Part shown: positions 37,966 to 49,950 of the stretch, one piece after another | Layout of the letters: each line of letters starts with the position of its first letter | Position numbering within the stretch: the stretch's first letter is position 1 | Source of the DNA: Rubrivivax rivuli | GTDB lineage: Bacteria; Pseudomonadota; Gammaproteobacteria; Burkholderiales; Burkholderiaceae_C | Direction: 5' to 3' | NCBI RefSeq assembly: GCF_004016505.1 | Contig: NZ_SACR01000002.1 | Coordinates: forward strand, 620,001-684,000 | DNA: 64,000 nt | Position numbers and translations under genes: made by a program | The notes under the pieces: generated by a model | Databases searched by the model: none | What the model was told of the DNA's origin: nothing | Seen by the model: the letters and a program-made list of their open reading frames with translations, nothing else

Positions 37966-38772
37966 ATGCCCCGCCCTGCCCGCGCCGAACCACCCGCCAC
38001 CCCTGCGGCCCAGCGCGGCATCCAGAGCATCGAGGTTGGCGGCGCGCTGCTGCGCGCGCTGGCCCACCACGGCCGCCCGCTGCCGCTGAAAGAGCTGGCC
38101 GCCAACGCCGGCATGGCCCCGGCCAAGGCCCACCCGTATCTCGTGAGCTTCGGCAAGCTGGGCCTGGTGGCGCAAGACGCCAGCGGGCGCTACGGCCTGG
38201 GCCCGCTGGCCATGCAGCTGGGCCTGATCAGCCTGCAGCAGCTCGACCCGCTGGCGCTGGCCACGCCCCTGATCGAAGAACTGGCCGCCGAGTGCGGCCA
38301 CACGATGGCCGTGGCCGTGTGGGGCGACCGCGGCGCCACCATCGTGCGCGTGGCGCAGCCGCCCACGGCGGTGTTCGTGGGCATGCGCCACGGCACGGTG
38401 ATGAGCCTGCGCGCCACCGCCAGCGGCCGCCTCTTTGCAGCGCTGATGCCGCCGGCCGTGGTGCAGCCGGTGCTGCGCGATGAGCACAAGGCCAGCGGCC
38501 GCGGCGGCGCCGCGCTCGACGCCGAGCTGCGCGCCGCGCTGCAGGCCGTGCGCGAGGAAGGCATCAGCCGCGTGCAGGACGTCTACCTGCCCGGCATCAG
38601 CGCGCTGGCCGCGCCGGTGTTCGACGGCGGCGGCGCGCTGGTGCTCAGCCTCACCGCCATCGGCCCCACGGCGGTGTTCGACAGCCGCCCGGGCAGCGCG
38701 CTGGTGCAACGCGTGAGGGCCGCGGCCCAGGGCCTCTCCACGCGCCTGGGCTGGCGTTCAGCGCCGGCCTGA
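37966..38772 (+). CDS. IclR-family transcriptional regulator
   Basis: 268 residues. The N-terminal winged helix (IQSIEVGGALLRALAHHGRPLPLKELAANAGM) is followed by the IclR effector domain (about 95-265: CGHTMAVAVWGDRGATIVRVA, SLRATASGRLFAALMP, LPGISALAAPVFD). It is divergent from the homogentisate operon, so it likely controls hmgA, fahA and the monooxygenase. The ATG at 37966 is preferred; a longer frame from 37906 would run into the promoter region. Confidence 0.9.
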   Translation: MPRPARAEPPATPAAQRGIQSIEVGGALLRALAHHGRPLPLKELAANAGMAPAKAHPYLVSFGKLGLVAQDASGRYGLGPLAMQLGLISLQQLDPLALATPLIEELAAECGHTMAVAVWGDRGATIVRVAQPPTAVFVGMRHGTVMSLRATASGRLFAALMPPAVVQPVLRDEHKASGRGGAALDAELRAALQAVREEGISRVQDVYLPGISALAAPVFDGGGALVLSLTAIGPTAVFDSRPGSALVQRVRAAAQGLSTRLGWRSAPA

Positions 38773-38787
38773 GGCAGCGCCCCCGTT

Positions 38788-39978
38788 TCAGCGCGCAGGC
38801 AGGCGCAGCACCCACAGCCCGGCCGCGCCGGCCAGCGCCACCGCGGCCGTCAGACCCACGGCACCCAGGCCCCAGCGGGCCAGCGCCAACCCGAAGAGCC
38901 AGGGCGACAGGGCGCCCAGCACCCGTGCCGGCAGCGTGAGCCAACCCTGGCGAGCGCCGTAGCCAGCGCTGCCGAACACCGCCAGCGGCAGCGTGCCGCG
39001 CACGATGGTGACGAGGCCGTTGCCCAGGCCGTGCACCACCGTGAAGGGCATGGCCGCCAGCGGGCCCAGCGTCAGCAGCAGCCCGGCCGCCACCGGGTGG
39101 GCCAGGGCCGCGGCGCGGGCGGCCAGCAAGGGCGGGTGGTGGCGCAGCCAGCCCAGCTCCAGCAGCCGTGCCGCCACCTGGGCCGGGCCCATCAGCGCCG
39201 CCGTGGCCACGGCCACGGGCAGGCTGGCACCGCTGGCCTGCAGCAGCGCCGGCAGGTGCGTGGCGATGCCGGCGCTGACCACGCTCATCGCCGCGAACAC
39301 CGCCGCCAGCAGCACACCCAGGCGGCGCGCGCGCTGCGGGGCGAGCCCGCGGCCCGCTTCGGCCGTCGGCTGGGCGGACTGCGCCTCGGCGCCTGGGGCT
39401 GGCGGCGGCACCATGGCGGCGGCGCCAACGCGCGGCAGCCCGGCGTTCAAGGGCAGCCCGACCAGCACGTGCAGCGCGGCCCAGGCCGCGCAGGCCCCGC
39501 GCCAGCCCCAGGTGGCTTCGAACCAAGCCGTGAGCGGCCAGCCCACGGTGCTGGCAAAGCCGGCCAGCAGCGTGATGCCGGTGATGGCACTGCGCGCCTG
39601 GCCGCCGTACAAGCGCACCAGCGCCGCGAAGGCCGCGTCGTAGAGCCCAAAACCCATGGCCGCCCCCAAGGCCGCCCAGGCCAGCACCAGCACCGGCGCG
39701 CTGGGCGCTGCGGCCATCAGTGCCAGCGCGGCCGCAAAGGCGAGGCTGCAGCCCATCAGCACGGGGCGGCCGCCGTGACGGTCGATGGTGCGGCCTGACA
39801 GCGGCCCCAGCAGCGCCGAGATCAGCAAGGCCATGGACAGCAGCGCGTAGACGGTGGCCGGTGCCAGGCCAAGTTCGGCCGCCATCGGCGCGGCCAGCAT
39901 GGCCGGCAGGTAGAAGCTGGAGGCCCAGGCCAGCGTCTGCGCCGTGCCCAGCGCCAGCACGACGGCCGCGGGTTTCAT
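38788..39978 (-). CDS. MFS transporter
   Basis: 396-residue 12-helix major facilitator. The loop 2-3 signature appears as GPLSGRTIDRHGGRPVLMG and helix 5 as ITLLAGFASTVGWPLTAW. It resembles uncharacterised MFS carriers close to the OFA/monocarboxylate-like group; the substrate is unknown. It is divergent from the hybrid histidine kinase. The ATG at 39978 is preferred to upstream starts that add non-membrane sequence. Confidence 0.87.
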   Translation of the reverse strand: MKPAAVVLALGTAQTLAWASSFYLPAMLAAPMAAELGLAPATVYALLSMALLISALLGPLSGRTIDRHGGRPVLMGCSLAFAAALALMAAAPSAPVLVLAWAALGAAMGFGLYDAAFAALVRLYGGQARSAITGITLLAGFASTVGWPLTAWFEATWGWRGACAAWAALHVLVGLPLNAGLPRVGAAAMVPPPAPGAEAQSAQPTAEAGRGLAPQRARRLGVLLAAVFAAMSVVSAGIATHLPALLQASGASLPVAVATAALMGPAQVAARLLELGWLRHHPPLLAARAAALAHPVAAGLLLTLGPLAAMPFTVVHGLGNGLVTIVRGTLPLAVFGSAGYGARQGWLTLPARVLGALSPWLFGLALARWGLGAVGLTAAVALAGAAGLWVLRLPAR

Positions 39979-40022
39979 CGGGCAGCAGTGTCGCACCGCG
40001 CCCGCGGCCAGCGGGCGAAGCT

Positions 40023-40052
40023 GCACCAAGCAGCACCAGGCAGCACCAAGCA
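40023..40052. repeat. Three tandem 10-bp repeats between MFS and sensor kinase genes
   Basis: Units GCACCAAGCA, GCACCAGGCA and GCACCAAGCA lie head to tail, differing by one base in the middle copy. The 10-bp period equals about one helical turn, so a protein could contact all three on one face. They sit directly upstream of the Shine-Dalgarno of the kinase gene. Confidence 0.7.
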
Positions 40053-40063
40053 GGAAATGAATA

Positions 40064-43474
<3,411 letters not shown>

Positions 43475-43481
43475 AGGAGCA

Positions 43482-43502
43482 ACGGGCCGCGGTGCGGCCC
43501 GT
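43482..43502. terminator. Perfect 9-bp hairpin between convergent kinase and lipoprotein genes
   Basis: ACGGGCCGC-GGT-GCGGCCCGT, a perfect 9-bp stem and 3-base loop, 7 bp after the kinase stop. First of two hairpins in the 63-bp convergent gap. Confidence 0.6.
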
Positions 43503-43509
43503 GACACCA

Positions 43510-43529
43510 GGCCGGGCCGGCGCCCGGCC
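43510..43529. terminator. Second hairpin, on the glucan-locus side of the same gap
   Basis: GGCCGGGC-CGGC-GCCCGGCC, a perfect 8-bp stem with 4-base loop, 8 bp beyond the stop of the minus-strand lipoprotein gene. With the first hairpin it insulates the glucan locus from the kinase gene. Confidence 0.55.
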
Positions 43530-43537
43530 AGCCTTCA

Positions 43538-45808
43538 TCACTCGAAGGTGATGGCGCCGTTGACCACCAGCGTGGTCGGGAAGACCGCCGGGCTCCCCGT
43601 GGACACGCTCATGTTCGCGCCGACCAGCTTGCCGTTGTTGGGCGGCAGCGGGTTGCCCGAGCCCACGGCCTGGAAGTCGACCTGCGACAGCGGCCCCAGG
43701 GCCAGCGCACTGGCAGGCGTGAGGCCGGCCACGTTGCAGGTCTGGATCAGCGTGAAGTCGGCCAGCTGCAGCGTGTAGCGCGTGGCCGCCTGCGCGGTGG
43801 GCGTCACCGCGGCCAGCAGCTTGATGTTGCAGGCCGCGGGGGCCGAGGCGCTGCCCACGTTGTAGTACTTGCCCAGGGTGAGGATGACGCCGAAATTCTT
43901 CGCCGGGCCGTTGAACCACTCGGGGTTCTGGCCGAAGGTGAAGGACATTGAGGTCTTGCCTGCGATGGACACGCCCGGGGTGTCGCCCGTGCCGCTCAGG
44001 CCCGTGGTGAGGCCCGGGGCCTGCACGAAGATGCCGGCGTACAGCGAGGTCACCGCGGTGGGCGTCTGGTAGAAGTAGAAGAAGCCGCTGTCGGCCGCCG
44101 CCACCGCCGGCGTGAAGCTGCCGCCGCTGCCGCACTGCGCGGGCGCGCCGCAGTTGAAGCCGTCGACGCTGCTGCCGCTGTAGCCGCCGTAGGCCCCGCC
44201 CTGCACGGTGGTCGTGGCGCCAAAGCCGCTGCTGAAGGTGACGGGGCCCGTGCTGCCACCGCCGCCGCCACCGGCCGCTGCGGGCGCCGGGTAGACGATG
44301 TCGTCGACGTAGTAGGTGCGCGCGCCACCAGCGGCCGCGCCCGTGGTGCCGAAGTTGAAGAAGACCGACAGCTTGTTGTAGGTGGTGGCCAGGTTCAGCG
44401 CCGCGGTGCCGGCGGCCTGGTTGGCGAAGTTGAAGCTCAGCGTTTGCCAGCCGGCCGCCACGGTGGTGGTGGCCTCGGTCTCCACGCTCTTGCTCGGATC
44501 GGTGGCGTTCTCCACCTTCAGGCGCACCGGCGTGCCGGCGGTGGGCGACCACACACGGGCCGTGATGGTGCGGTTCGTCGCCGTGAAGCCGATGGGCGCG
44601 ATGGCCTGGTTGGCCAGGTTCGAGATGGTGGTGCCGGCCCAGAGTTCGGCGGTGCCGCTCTTGATCACGCGCGCCACCTTGTTGGCGGCGTTGGTGGGGT
44701 CGGCGACGATGGCGCTGTCTTCCGCACCGCCAAAGCCCGTGAGCGTGGGCGCGGTGGCCTCGTCCATCGTGATGCTGGTGGTGGTGGCCGTGCCACCGCC
44801 ACCTGCGCTGGGGCAGGCCACGGTGAAGCTGCTGCCACGGAAGGCGAGGTCGTCGAAGTAGAAGGTGCCGCCACCACCGGCCGCGCCGGTCTTGCCGAAG
44901 TTGAAGAAGATCGAGGCCTTGTTGTAGGTGTTGGCCAGGTTCAGCGCCGCCGTGCCCGCCGCCGGGTTGGCGAAGTTGAACAGCAGCGTCTGCCAGCCTG
45001 CCGCCACCGTGGTGAGGGCTTCGGTCTCGGCGCTCTTCGTGCCGTCGGCCGCGTCTTCCACCTTCAGGCGCACCGGGATGCCGGCGGCCGGCGCCCACAC
45101 GCGGGCGGTGACGGTGGTGAGCGTGCTGCTGAAGGGCAGGCGCACGATGGCACTGCTGGGGCAGATGCTCACGGTGGTGCCGGCCCAAAGCTCGGCGGTC
45201 GGGCTCTTCACGACCTTGGCCACGCGGTTGCTGGCGTCGGTGGGGTCGGCCGTGATGGTGGCGTCTTCGGCGCCGCCGAAGCCCGCCAGCACCGGCGGCG
45301 TGGCCTCGCTGAAGCCGACGATGCGCGTCTCCACGATGGGGATCACGGTGTTGTAGGCCTGCAGCGAGCTGACCACCGCGTTGGTGTTGCCCACGGCGTC
45401 GCTCACGCGGCCGGCGGCGATGCTGAGGTTGATGGTGCCGACGGCGTCGGGCGTGGGCACCACCACCAGCGTGGCGCGCGTGCCGCTGACGCGCACGAAG
45501 GCGCCCTTGGTGCCGCCGGCCACGGTGACATCGTCCACCGTGAAGCTGGTGCCGACGTCTTCGTTGAAGTTGAAGGTGAAGGTGACGTCGCCCGTGGCGT
45601 TGGTTTCGGCCACGCTGTCGGTGATGGTGATCACCGGGCCGGCCGTGTCGGCCGTGCCGGTGGCCAGCTGCGGCGGCGCTTCGCCGTCACCGCCGCCGCA
45701 GGCGGCCAGCAGCAGGGCCGCGGCCAGCGCCGTGGCAGACATCAGGTGCCGGGGCTGGCGGGCGGGCTGCCCGGCAGACAGCGAACGGGGGCGTTGGGCG
45801 GTGTTCAT
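43538..45808 (-). CDS. Large lipoprotein with Ig-like and duplicated carbohydrate-binding-like domains
   Basis: 756 residues. Lipobox LLLAAC (Cys37) predicts lipid anchoring. An Ig-like domain (about 57-150: VITITDSVAETNATGDVTF, FTVDDVTVAGG) is followed by two close copies of a domain of about 175 residues (about 164-340 and 341-515). Each copy runs GFGGAEDxxIxADPT, AELWAGTT, TARVWxPxAGxPVRLKVE, TTVAAGWQTL, FNFAN, TYNK and FFNFG, ending in a YYVDDIVYP-like strand. A third beta-rich domain follows (about 520-756). It looks like a glucan-binding surface protein. An operator-bearing promoter lies 43 bp upstream, and the start has a fitting Shine-Dalgarno (AGGAA). Confidence 0.8.
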   Translation of the reverse strand: MNTAQRPRSLSAGQPARQPRHLMSATALAAALLLAACGGGDGEAPPQLATGTADTAGPVITITDSVAETNATGDVTFTFNFNEDVGTSFTVDDVTVAGGTKGAFVRVSGTRATLVVVPTPDAVGTINLSIAAGRVSDAVGNTNAVVSSLQAYNTVIPIVETRIVGFSEATPPVLAGFGGAEDATITADPTDASNRVAKVVKSPTAELWAGTTVSICPSSAIVRLPFSSTLTTVTARVWAPAAGIPVRLKVEDAADGTKSAETEALTTVAAGWQTLLFNFANPAAGTAALNLANTYNKASIFFNFGKTGAAGGGGTFYFDDLAFRGSSFTVACPSAGGGGTATTTSITMDEATAPTLTGFGGAEDSAIVADPTNAANKVARVIKSGTAELWAGTTISNLANQAIAPIGFTATNRTITARVWSPTAGTPVRLKVENATDPSKSVETEATTTVAAGWQTLSFNFANQAAGTAALNLATTYNKLSVFFNFGTTGAAAGGARTYYVDDIVYPAPAAAGGGGGGSTGPVTFSSGFGATTTVQGGAYGGYSGSSVDGFNCGAPAQCGSGGSFTPAVAAADSGFFYFYQTPTAVTSLYAGIFVQAPGLTTGLSGTGDTPGVSIAGKTSMSFTFGQNPEWFNGPAKNFGVILTLGKYYNVGSASAPAACNIKLLAAVTPTAQAATRYTLQLADFTLIQTCNVAGLTPASALALGPLSQVDFQAVGSGNPLPPNNGKLVGANMSVSTGSPAVFPTTLVVNGAITFE

Positions 45809-45850
45809 GGCGGTGTTTCCTGTCGGGGTGACGTCGTTCGACAAAATCTG

Positions 45851-45896
45851 TGAAAGCGCTTTCAGCAGTATGCGCAGGCGGTTTCTGGCTTGGCAA
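45851..45896 (-). promoter_or_regulatory. Promoter with LacI-type operator for the lipoprotein gene
   Basis: On the minus strand: TTGCCA (-35, 45896-45891), 18-bp spacer, CATACT (-10, 45872-45867), two bases, then the perfect 14-bp palindrome TGAAAGCGCTTTCA (45864-45851) over the expected transcription start. The same operator at the same distance from the -10 occurs at the two other glucan promoters. A bound LacI-family repressor would block initiation. Confidence 0.75.
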
Positions 45897-45963
45897 GGGC
45901 GCGCGCCCCCTGGCTTACCCGTAGGCGCGCTGGTTTCGGTGGTCGGGCCTCGGTGGGCGGCCT

Positions 45964-48324
45964 TCAGTTCGCGCTGCTGAGGCGGCCCAGGGCCTTGGGC
46001 GCCACTGTCATGCGCTTGCCGTCGCTGAAGCGCACCTCCAGCGGCGTGCTGCGCGCGTTGTAGGCCAGGTAGCTGCGGCTGCCGTCGGCGCGCTTGAACA
46101 CGGCGTGCAGCGGTGTGTCGGCGGTGATGCTGAAGTCGGGCGGGCCCATCGCTTCGAGGTTGAGCATGAAGTGCAGCGTGTAGCTGCGCGAGGCGCCCAG
46201 CTCCACCGAGCCCCAGCGCTCCCAGGTCTTCAGCGCCTCGGCGGGGTCGGCCAGCGCGAGGTATTGCGCGAACACGTCCTGCCAGATGTCCTTCGGCGGC
46301 GGCGGGCTGGGTTTCTTGGCGATGCGGTTCCACAGCGCCGTCTCGGCCGGCAGCGTGGCCAGGCTGCGCTTGACGAAGGCCGGGTCGCGGCCCAGGTAGG
46401 TGTGCGCCGTGGTCACGGGCAGCAGGTTGATGCCCTTGATCTGCCGCGGGTCGTCGATCCACCAGGTGTCGTGGCGGTACATGCCGCCGAAGACCTGGCT
46501 CACCTCGGCGTTCTTGTACTCCTTCGCGAAGACCAGGCCGTGGATGTCGAACCAGTAGTGGTTGATGGCCTCGATCTCGTTCGTGTAGAGATACACGCCC
46601 AGGTCGCGCAGTGCCTTGTTGCCGGTGAGCTCGCCCCACAGGATGAGCCCGGCCCAGGCGTTGATGGCTTCCGACGAGCTCTCGTTGTTGTTGCCGAACT
46701 CGCCCGCGCCGATGCCGTTGGCCCAGGTGTGGGCCTCGTAGGCGTCCCAGTTGCGCAGGAAGGGGAAGTCGGCGCGGCCGCGCTCGGTGGTGGCGATGTC
46801 GGCGATCAGCAGTTCGATCATGCCGCCCCAGCGGTCTTTCGCGATCCAGGACGGGTCGCGCAGGCCCACTTCCGCGGCCACGCGGATCCAGTAGCCGAAC
46901 CAGAACTGGTGGTCGTTGATCTCGGTGATGGCGAAGAACTCTTCGGGGTAGATGTTCACCACGCCCATCGACTTCTCGTACTGCACGTAGCCGCGGCTGC
47001 TGTCGCCACCCAGCCACTCTTCGGCGCGCTTCTTCAGCATCTCCAGCAGGCGGTCGCGGCTGGCGTTGTCGCCCTGCTGCTCGAAGACCTCGGCCAGCTT
47101 CAGCGTGCGCTGCAGGCCCTTGCCGGCCCAGTAGGCGCTCTTGCCTTCGCGCTGCAGTTCGCGGCCGGCGGTGCGGATGTCCTTCTCCATCACGTCTTTC
47201 AGCTCGTCGAGCCACGGCGAGGCCGTGATGCCGGGCCAGTAAGGCAAGAAGCCGTTGTATCGCGTGGTGGTCTTGAACTGCGAGGCCGCCAGCAGGCGCA
47301 GCGGGCCACGCACGGTGTCGAACGTGACGCCCAGCTTGCCCTCGACCGAGGCATTCCTGAACCACTGGTGCGGGTACAGGCCGAGCAGCGGGCCTGCGTC
47401 GGCGCCTTCCATGGCCTTGGTGGTGGCCGTGAAGGTGGTTTCCACGAGGCTCGCGGCCTCGTCGTAGCGCCAGGCCACGCGGGTCTGTTCGATGAAGCTG
47501 TAGGCGTGCTTTGTGAAGAGGGCCAACGTGGCGGCCTGCTCGTCGGGCAGCGCCGCCACCGAGGCGTAGCCGGCACCGGCCGGCAAACGCGCGATCCATT
47601 CCGTGGGCGACACCGCCTCCCACTTCACGCCCGTTGGGCCGAAGAGCGCATAGGCCTTGCCCCCCACTTTCAGCGCCAGCACGCGCGCATCGGCGGCCTC
47701 GTGCAGGCGCTGGCCTGCGGCGGGCAGGCGCACGCGCAGGTCGCCGCGCGTGAGCTTCAGGAAGGCGTAGGGGTTGCCGCGCGCCACGGTGGCGCGGAAG
47801 TCGTCGGCGCCGTTGGCAAACGAGATGTCGATGGACCAATCGTCGGCGCCAGCCAGCTTGGCCTTGCCGGGCTCGAAGGCCACGGGCGAGATCAGCAGCG
47901 GGTCCTTGTGCGGATAGCGGATCTCCACGTCCTGCCGCACGCTGTTGATGGCTTCCTTGCTCGGCAACGCGAACTCCAGGCCGGCCGGCACGGTCTTCAC
48001 CGTGATGGGCTGGACGAACAGCGCTTCGGGCTTGGGGTTGAAGACCAGCGACGAGTACCACTGGCTCGTGGGCGCGGCGCGCTGCAGCATGGCCTCGGTG
48101 CGGAAGGGCGCGCGCGGCACGGGCTTGTCGCCGGCCTTGGGGGTGAGGTGGTAGGCGCCGGCGCCGAGCTTGACGGTCTGCGCCGTTGCAGGGCCCACCC
48201 AGGCAGCGGCCGACAACACCGCGGCCAGCACGGCGGCCCCCATGCGGGCCAGCCCGCGCGGGCGCCAGCGCTGCCACGTGCCCCCCACCGGCCGCAAGGG
48301 CCCACCTGCGTTCGTCGCGCTCAT
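45964..48324 (-). CDS. GH81 endo-beta-1,3-glucanase, secreted
   Basis: 786-residue glycoside hydrolase family 81 enzyme, which cuts beta-1,3-glucan (laminarin, callose, curdlan) internally with inversion. A signal peptide ends ATAQT near residue 49. GH81 hallmarks are INDHQFWFGYWIRVAAEVG, FPFLRNWDAYEAHTWANG and GAGEFGNNNESSSEAINAWAG (about 535-557) with the conserved Glu pair that includes the catalytic base, and DIHGLVFAKEYKN. The ATG at 48324 has an upstream AAAGGGAA. It has its own operator-controlled promoter and is divergent from the barrel protein. Confidence 0.92.
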   Translation of the reverse strand: MSATNAGGPLRPVGGTWQRWRPRGLARMGAAVLAAVLSAAAWVGPATAQTVKLGAGAYHLTPKAGDKPVPRAPFRTEAMLQRAAPTSQWYSSLVFNPKPEALFVQPITVKTVPAGLEFALPSKEAINSVRQDVEIRYPHKDPLLISPVAFEPGKAKLAGADDWSIDISFANGADDFRATVARGNPYAFLKLTRGDLRVRLPAAGQRLHEAADARVLALKVGGKAYALFGPTGVKWEAVSPTEWIARLPAGAGYASVAALPDEQAATLALFTKHAYSFIEQTRVAWRYDEAASLVETTFTATTKAMEGADAGPLLGLYPHQWFRNASVEGKLGVTFDTVRGPLRLLAASQFKTTTRYNGFLPYWPGITASPWLDELKDVMEKDIRTAGRELQREGKSAYWAGKGLQRTLKLAEVFEQQGDNASRDRLLEMLKKRAEEWLGGDSSRGYVQYEKSMGVVNIYPEEFFAITEINDHQFWFGYWIRVAAEVGLRDPSWIAKDRWGGMIELLIADIATTERGRADFPFLRNWDAYEAHTWANGIGAGEFGNNNESSSEAINAWAGLILWGELTGNKALRDLGVYLYTNEIEAINHYWFDIHGLVFAKEYKNAEVSQVFGGMYRHDTWWIDDPRQIKGINLLPVTTAHTYLGRDPAFVKRSLATLPAETALWNRIAKKPSPPPPKDIWQDVFAQYLALADPAEALKTWERWGSVELGASRSYTLHFMLNLEAMGPPDFSITADTPLHAVFKRADGSRSYLAYNARSTPLEVRFSDGKRMTVAPKALGRLSSAN

Positions 48325-48368
48325 GCCATTCCCTTTCGTGCAAGAACTGCCTGCGCGGCGATTGTTTG

Positions 48369-48413
48369 TGAAAGCGCTTTCAGAAAGATTCCGCGTTTTC
48401 CCGGAGCCGTCAC
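48369..48413 (-). promoter_or_regulatory. Promoter with LacI-type operator for the GH81 gene
   Basis: On the minus strand: GTGACG (-35, 48413-48408), 17-bp spacer, AATCTT (-10, 48390-48385, a weak match), two bases, then TGAAAGCGCTTTCA (48382-48369). The operator is identical to the two others and is placed the same way relative to the -10. Confidence 0.65.
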
Positions 48414-48468
48414 ACCCGCAAGACCCTGCCGGCCTCAGGCGCGAGGGTAAACACGCACCGCGTTCGCG

Positions 48469-48513
48469 TTGACGCCGCAGCACCGTCAACCGTATTCTGT
48501 GAAAGCGCTTTCA
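48469..48513 (+). promoter_or_regulatory. Promoter with LacI-type operator for the barrel protein/GH17/GH30 operon
   Basis: TTGACG (-35, 48469-48474), 18-bp spacer, TATTCT (-10, 48493-48498), one base, then TGAAAGCGCTTTCA (48500-48513) across the expected start. It shares a 209-bp divergent region with the GH81 promoter, so two operators lie 118 bp apart and could allow looping. Confidence 0.75.
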
Positions 48514-48545
48514 ACGCAACCATCCAGCCCAAGGTGGCCCGACCT

Positions 48546-49934
48546 ATGCAGCAAGACATCACCCGCCCTCGCGGCACCCCGGCCCCCACAGCACGCCCGG
48601 CCGGGCAGCCCCGGCTTCCGGCGCGCCGCGCCTTGGCGGCCGCCATTTCAGCAGCGCTGCCCCTGACGCTGTGCGCGCTGGGCCTTGCGGCCGCGCCCGC
48701 CGCCCAGGCCTTCGAATACGGCCCCTTCAGCCTCACTGGCTTTGCCAAGGTGAGCGTGGGCCGCGTCAGCAACGGCTGCGAAGGCTGCCAGCGCGACCCG
48801 CAGGCCGGCCGCCACTTCATCTGGGCCGATGACATCGTCTACGGCAAGGAGTACGGCGGCCTGAACACCGACAGCGTGCAGATCCAGCCCGTGCTGGGCG
48901 TCAAGTTCGACCTACCGCAGGGTTTCAAGATCAGCGGCGCCTACTCGCAGCGCCTGCGCGACGGCAAACCCGACCTGCCCGGCGTGGTGTACGAGCGCAG
49001 CCTGACGCTGCAGCACGAGTACTACGGCACCGTGCAGATCGGCAACTTCCTCGCCCGCGGCTGGAACCGCCCCGACTTCCCCTACGCCAGCGACCTGGGT
49101 CAGACGGCCTTCAGCGATTCGGGCGCGGCCTACGGCATCCTCACCAAGGCGCTGCGCTACACCTCGCGCGAGCTGTTCGTGGCCGATGGCAACCTGGTGC
49201 TGGAAGCCACCTACGACCAGGGCGACACCAACTTCAAGCGCAACAAGCCCCAGCTCTTCGAGTTCTGGGCGCTGTGGGCGCGCGGCCCGCTGGTGGTGGA
49301 AGCCATCGCGCAATCGGCCAAGAACGGCCCGCCGGCCGCCTTCGCGAAGGCGCCCTTCACGGGCCTCACGCCCTTCCCCGAGCGTGACGATGGGCAGCTC
49401 AATGGCAGCAGCCAGGGCATGTTCATGCTGCTGAGCAAGTACCAGATCGGCACCGCATACGAAGTGTCGGGCGGCCTGCGCTTCAACCGCTGGAGCGGCA
49501 GCTACGCCGTGCCGCTGACCACCGGCGCGCAGGCGCAGTGGAACAACCCCTTCAACGTGAACTGGGGCGGCTTCGACGCCAACGGCGTGCCCAACCCGGG
49601 TTACTCGGCGCGCTCCGTCGACCTGATGCTCGGCCTGCGCAAGTACATCAACCCGAAACTCGTGGGCTACACGGGCCTCACCTACCTGGGCAAGGCCAGC
49701 ACCAAGAACCCGAGCGACCGCGGCCAGAACAACACCGCGCTCTTCGTGAGCCTGGGCGCCCGCTACGCCGTGGGCGGCGGGCTCAGCGTCTCGGGCTCGG
49801 TGAACGCCGTGGCCTACGGCCGCAAGGGCCAGGCGCCGCTGAGCATGCCGGCCCACGATGCCTTCTCGAACGTCGACTCCCGCATTGCCAACCGCGGCAA
49901 CTGGGTGTCGCTCGAAGCGAACTACACCTTCTGA
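48546..49934 (+). CDS. Outer-membrane beta-barrel protein (porin-like) of glucan locus
   Basis: 462 residues with a signal peptide ending APAAQA before FEYGPFSLTG. The mature part is built of alternating strands with aromatic girdle residues (GVKFDLPQGFKISGAYSQRL, YEVSGGLRFNRWSG, GLRKYINPKLVGYTGLTYLG) and ends in the outer-membrane signature NWVSLEANYTF with terminal Phe. An N-terminal pair of cysteines (NGCEGCQRD) may form a disulfide. The ATG at 48546 follows AAGG; a GTG at 48534 is less likely. As first gene of an operator-controlled operon, it probably lets glucan oligosaccharides cross the outer membrane. Confidence 0.78.
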   Translation: MQQDITRPRGTPAPTARPAGQPRLPARRALAAAISAALPLTLCALGLAAAPAAQAFEYGPFSLTGFAKVSVGRVSNGCEGCQRDPQAGRHFIWADDIVYGKEYGGLNTDSVQIQPVLGVKFDLPQGFKISGAYSQRLRDGKPDLPGVVYERSLTLQHEYYGTVQIGNFLARGWNRPDFPYASDLGQTAFSDSGAAYGILTKALRYTSRELFVADGNLVLEATYDQGDTNFKRNKPQLFEFWALWARGPLVVEAIAQSAKNGPPAAFAKAPFTGLTPFPERDDGQLNGSSQGMFMLLSKYQIGTAYEVSGGLRFNRWSGSYAVPLTTGAQAQWNNPFNVNWGGFDANGVPNPGYSARSVDLMLGLRKYINPKLVGYTGLTYLGKASTKNPSDRGQNNTALFVSLGARYAVGGGLSVSGSVNAVAYGRKGQAPLSMPAHDAFSNVDSRIANRGNWVSLEANYTF

Positions 49935-49950
49935 GACCGAGGCTGCTTCC

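Noticed and set aside
43538..48343. 1601-codon minus-strand frame suggesting a GH81-lipoprotein fusion
   Set aside because: Only the part below 45808 is protein-like. Above it the frame is a shadow of the GH81 gene, which is read in another frame; the lipoprotein has its own start, lipobox and promoter.
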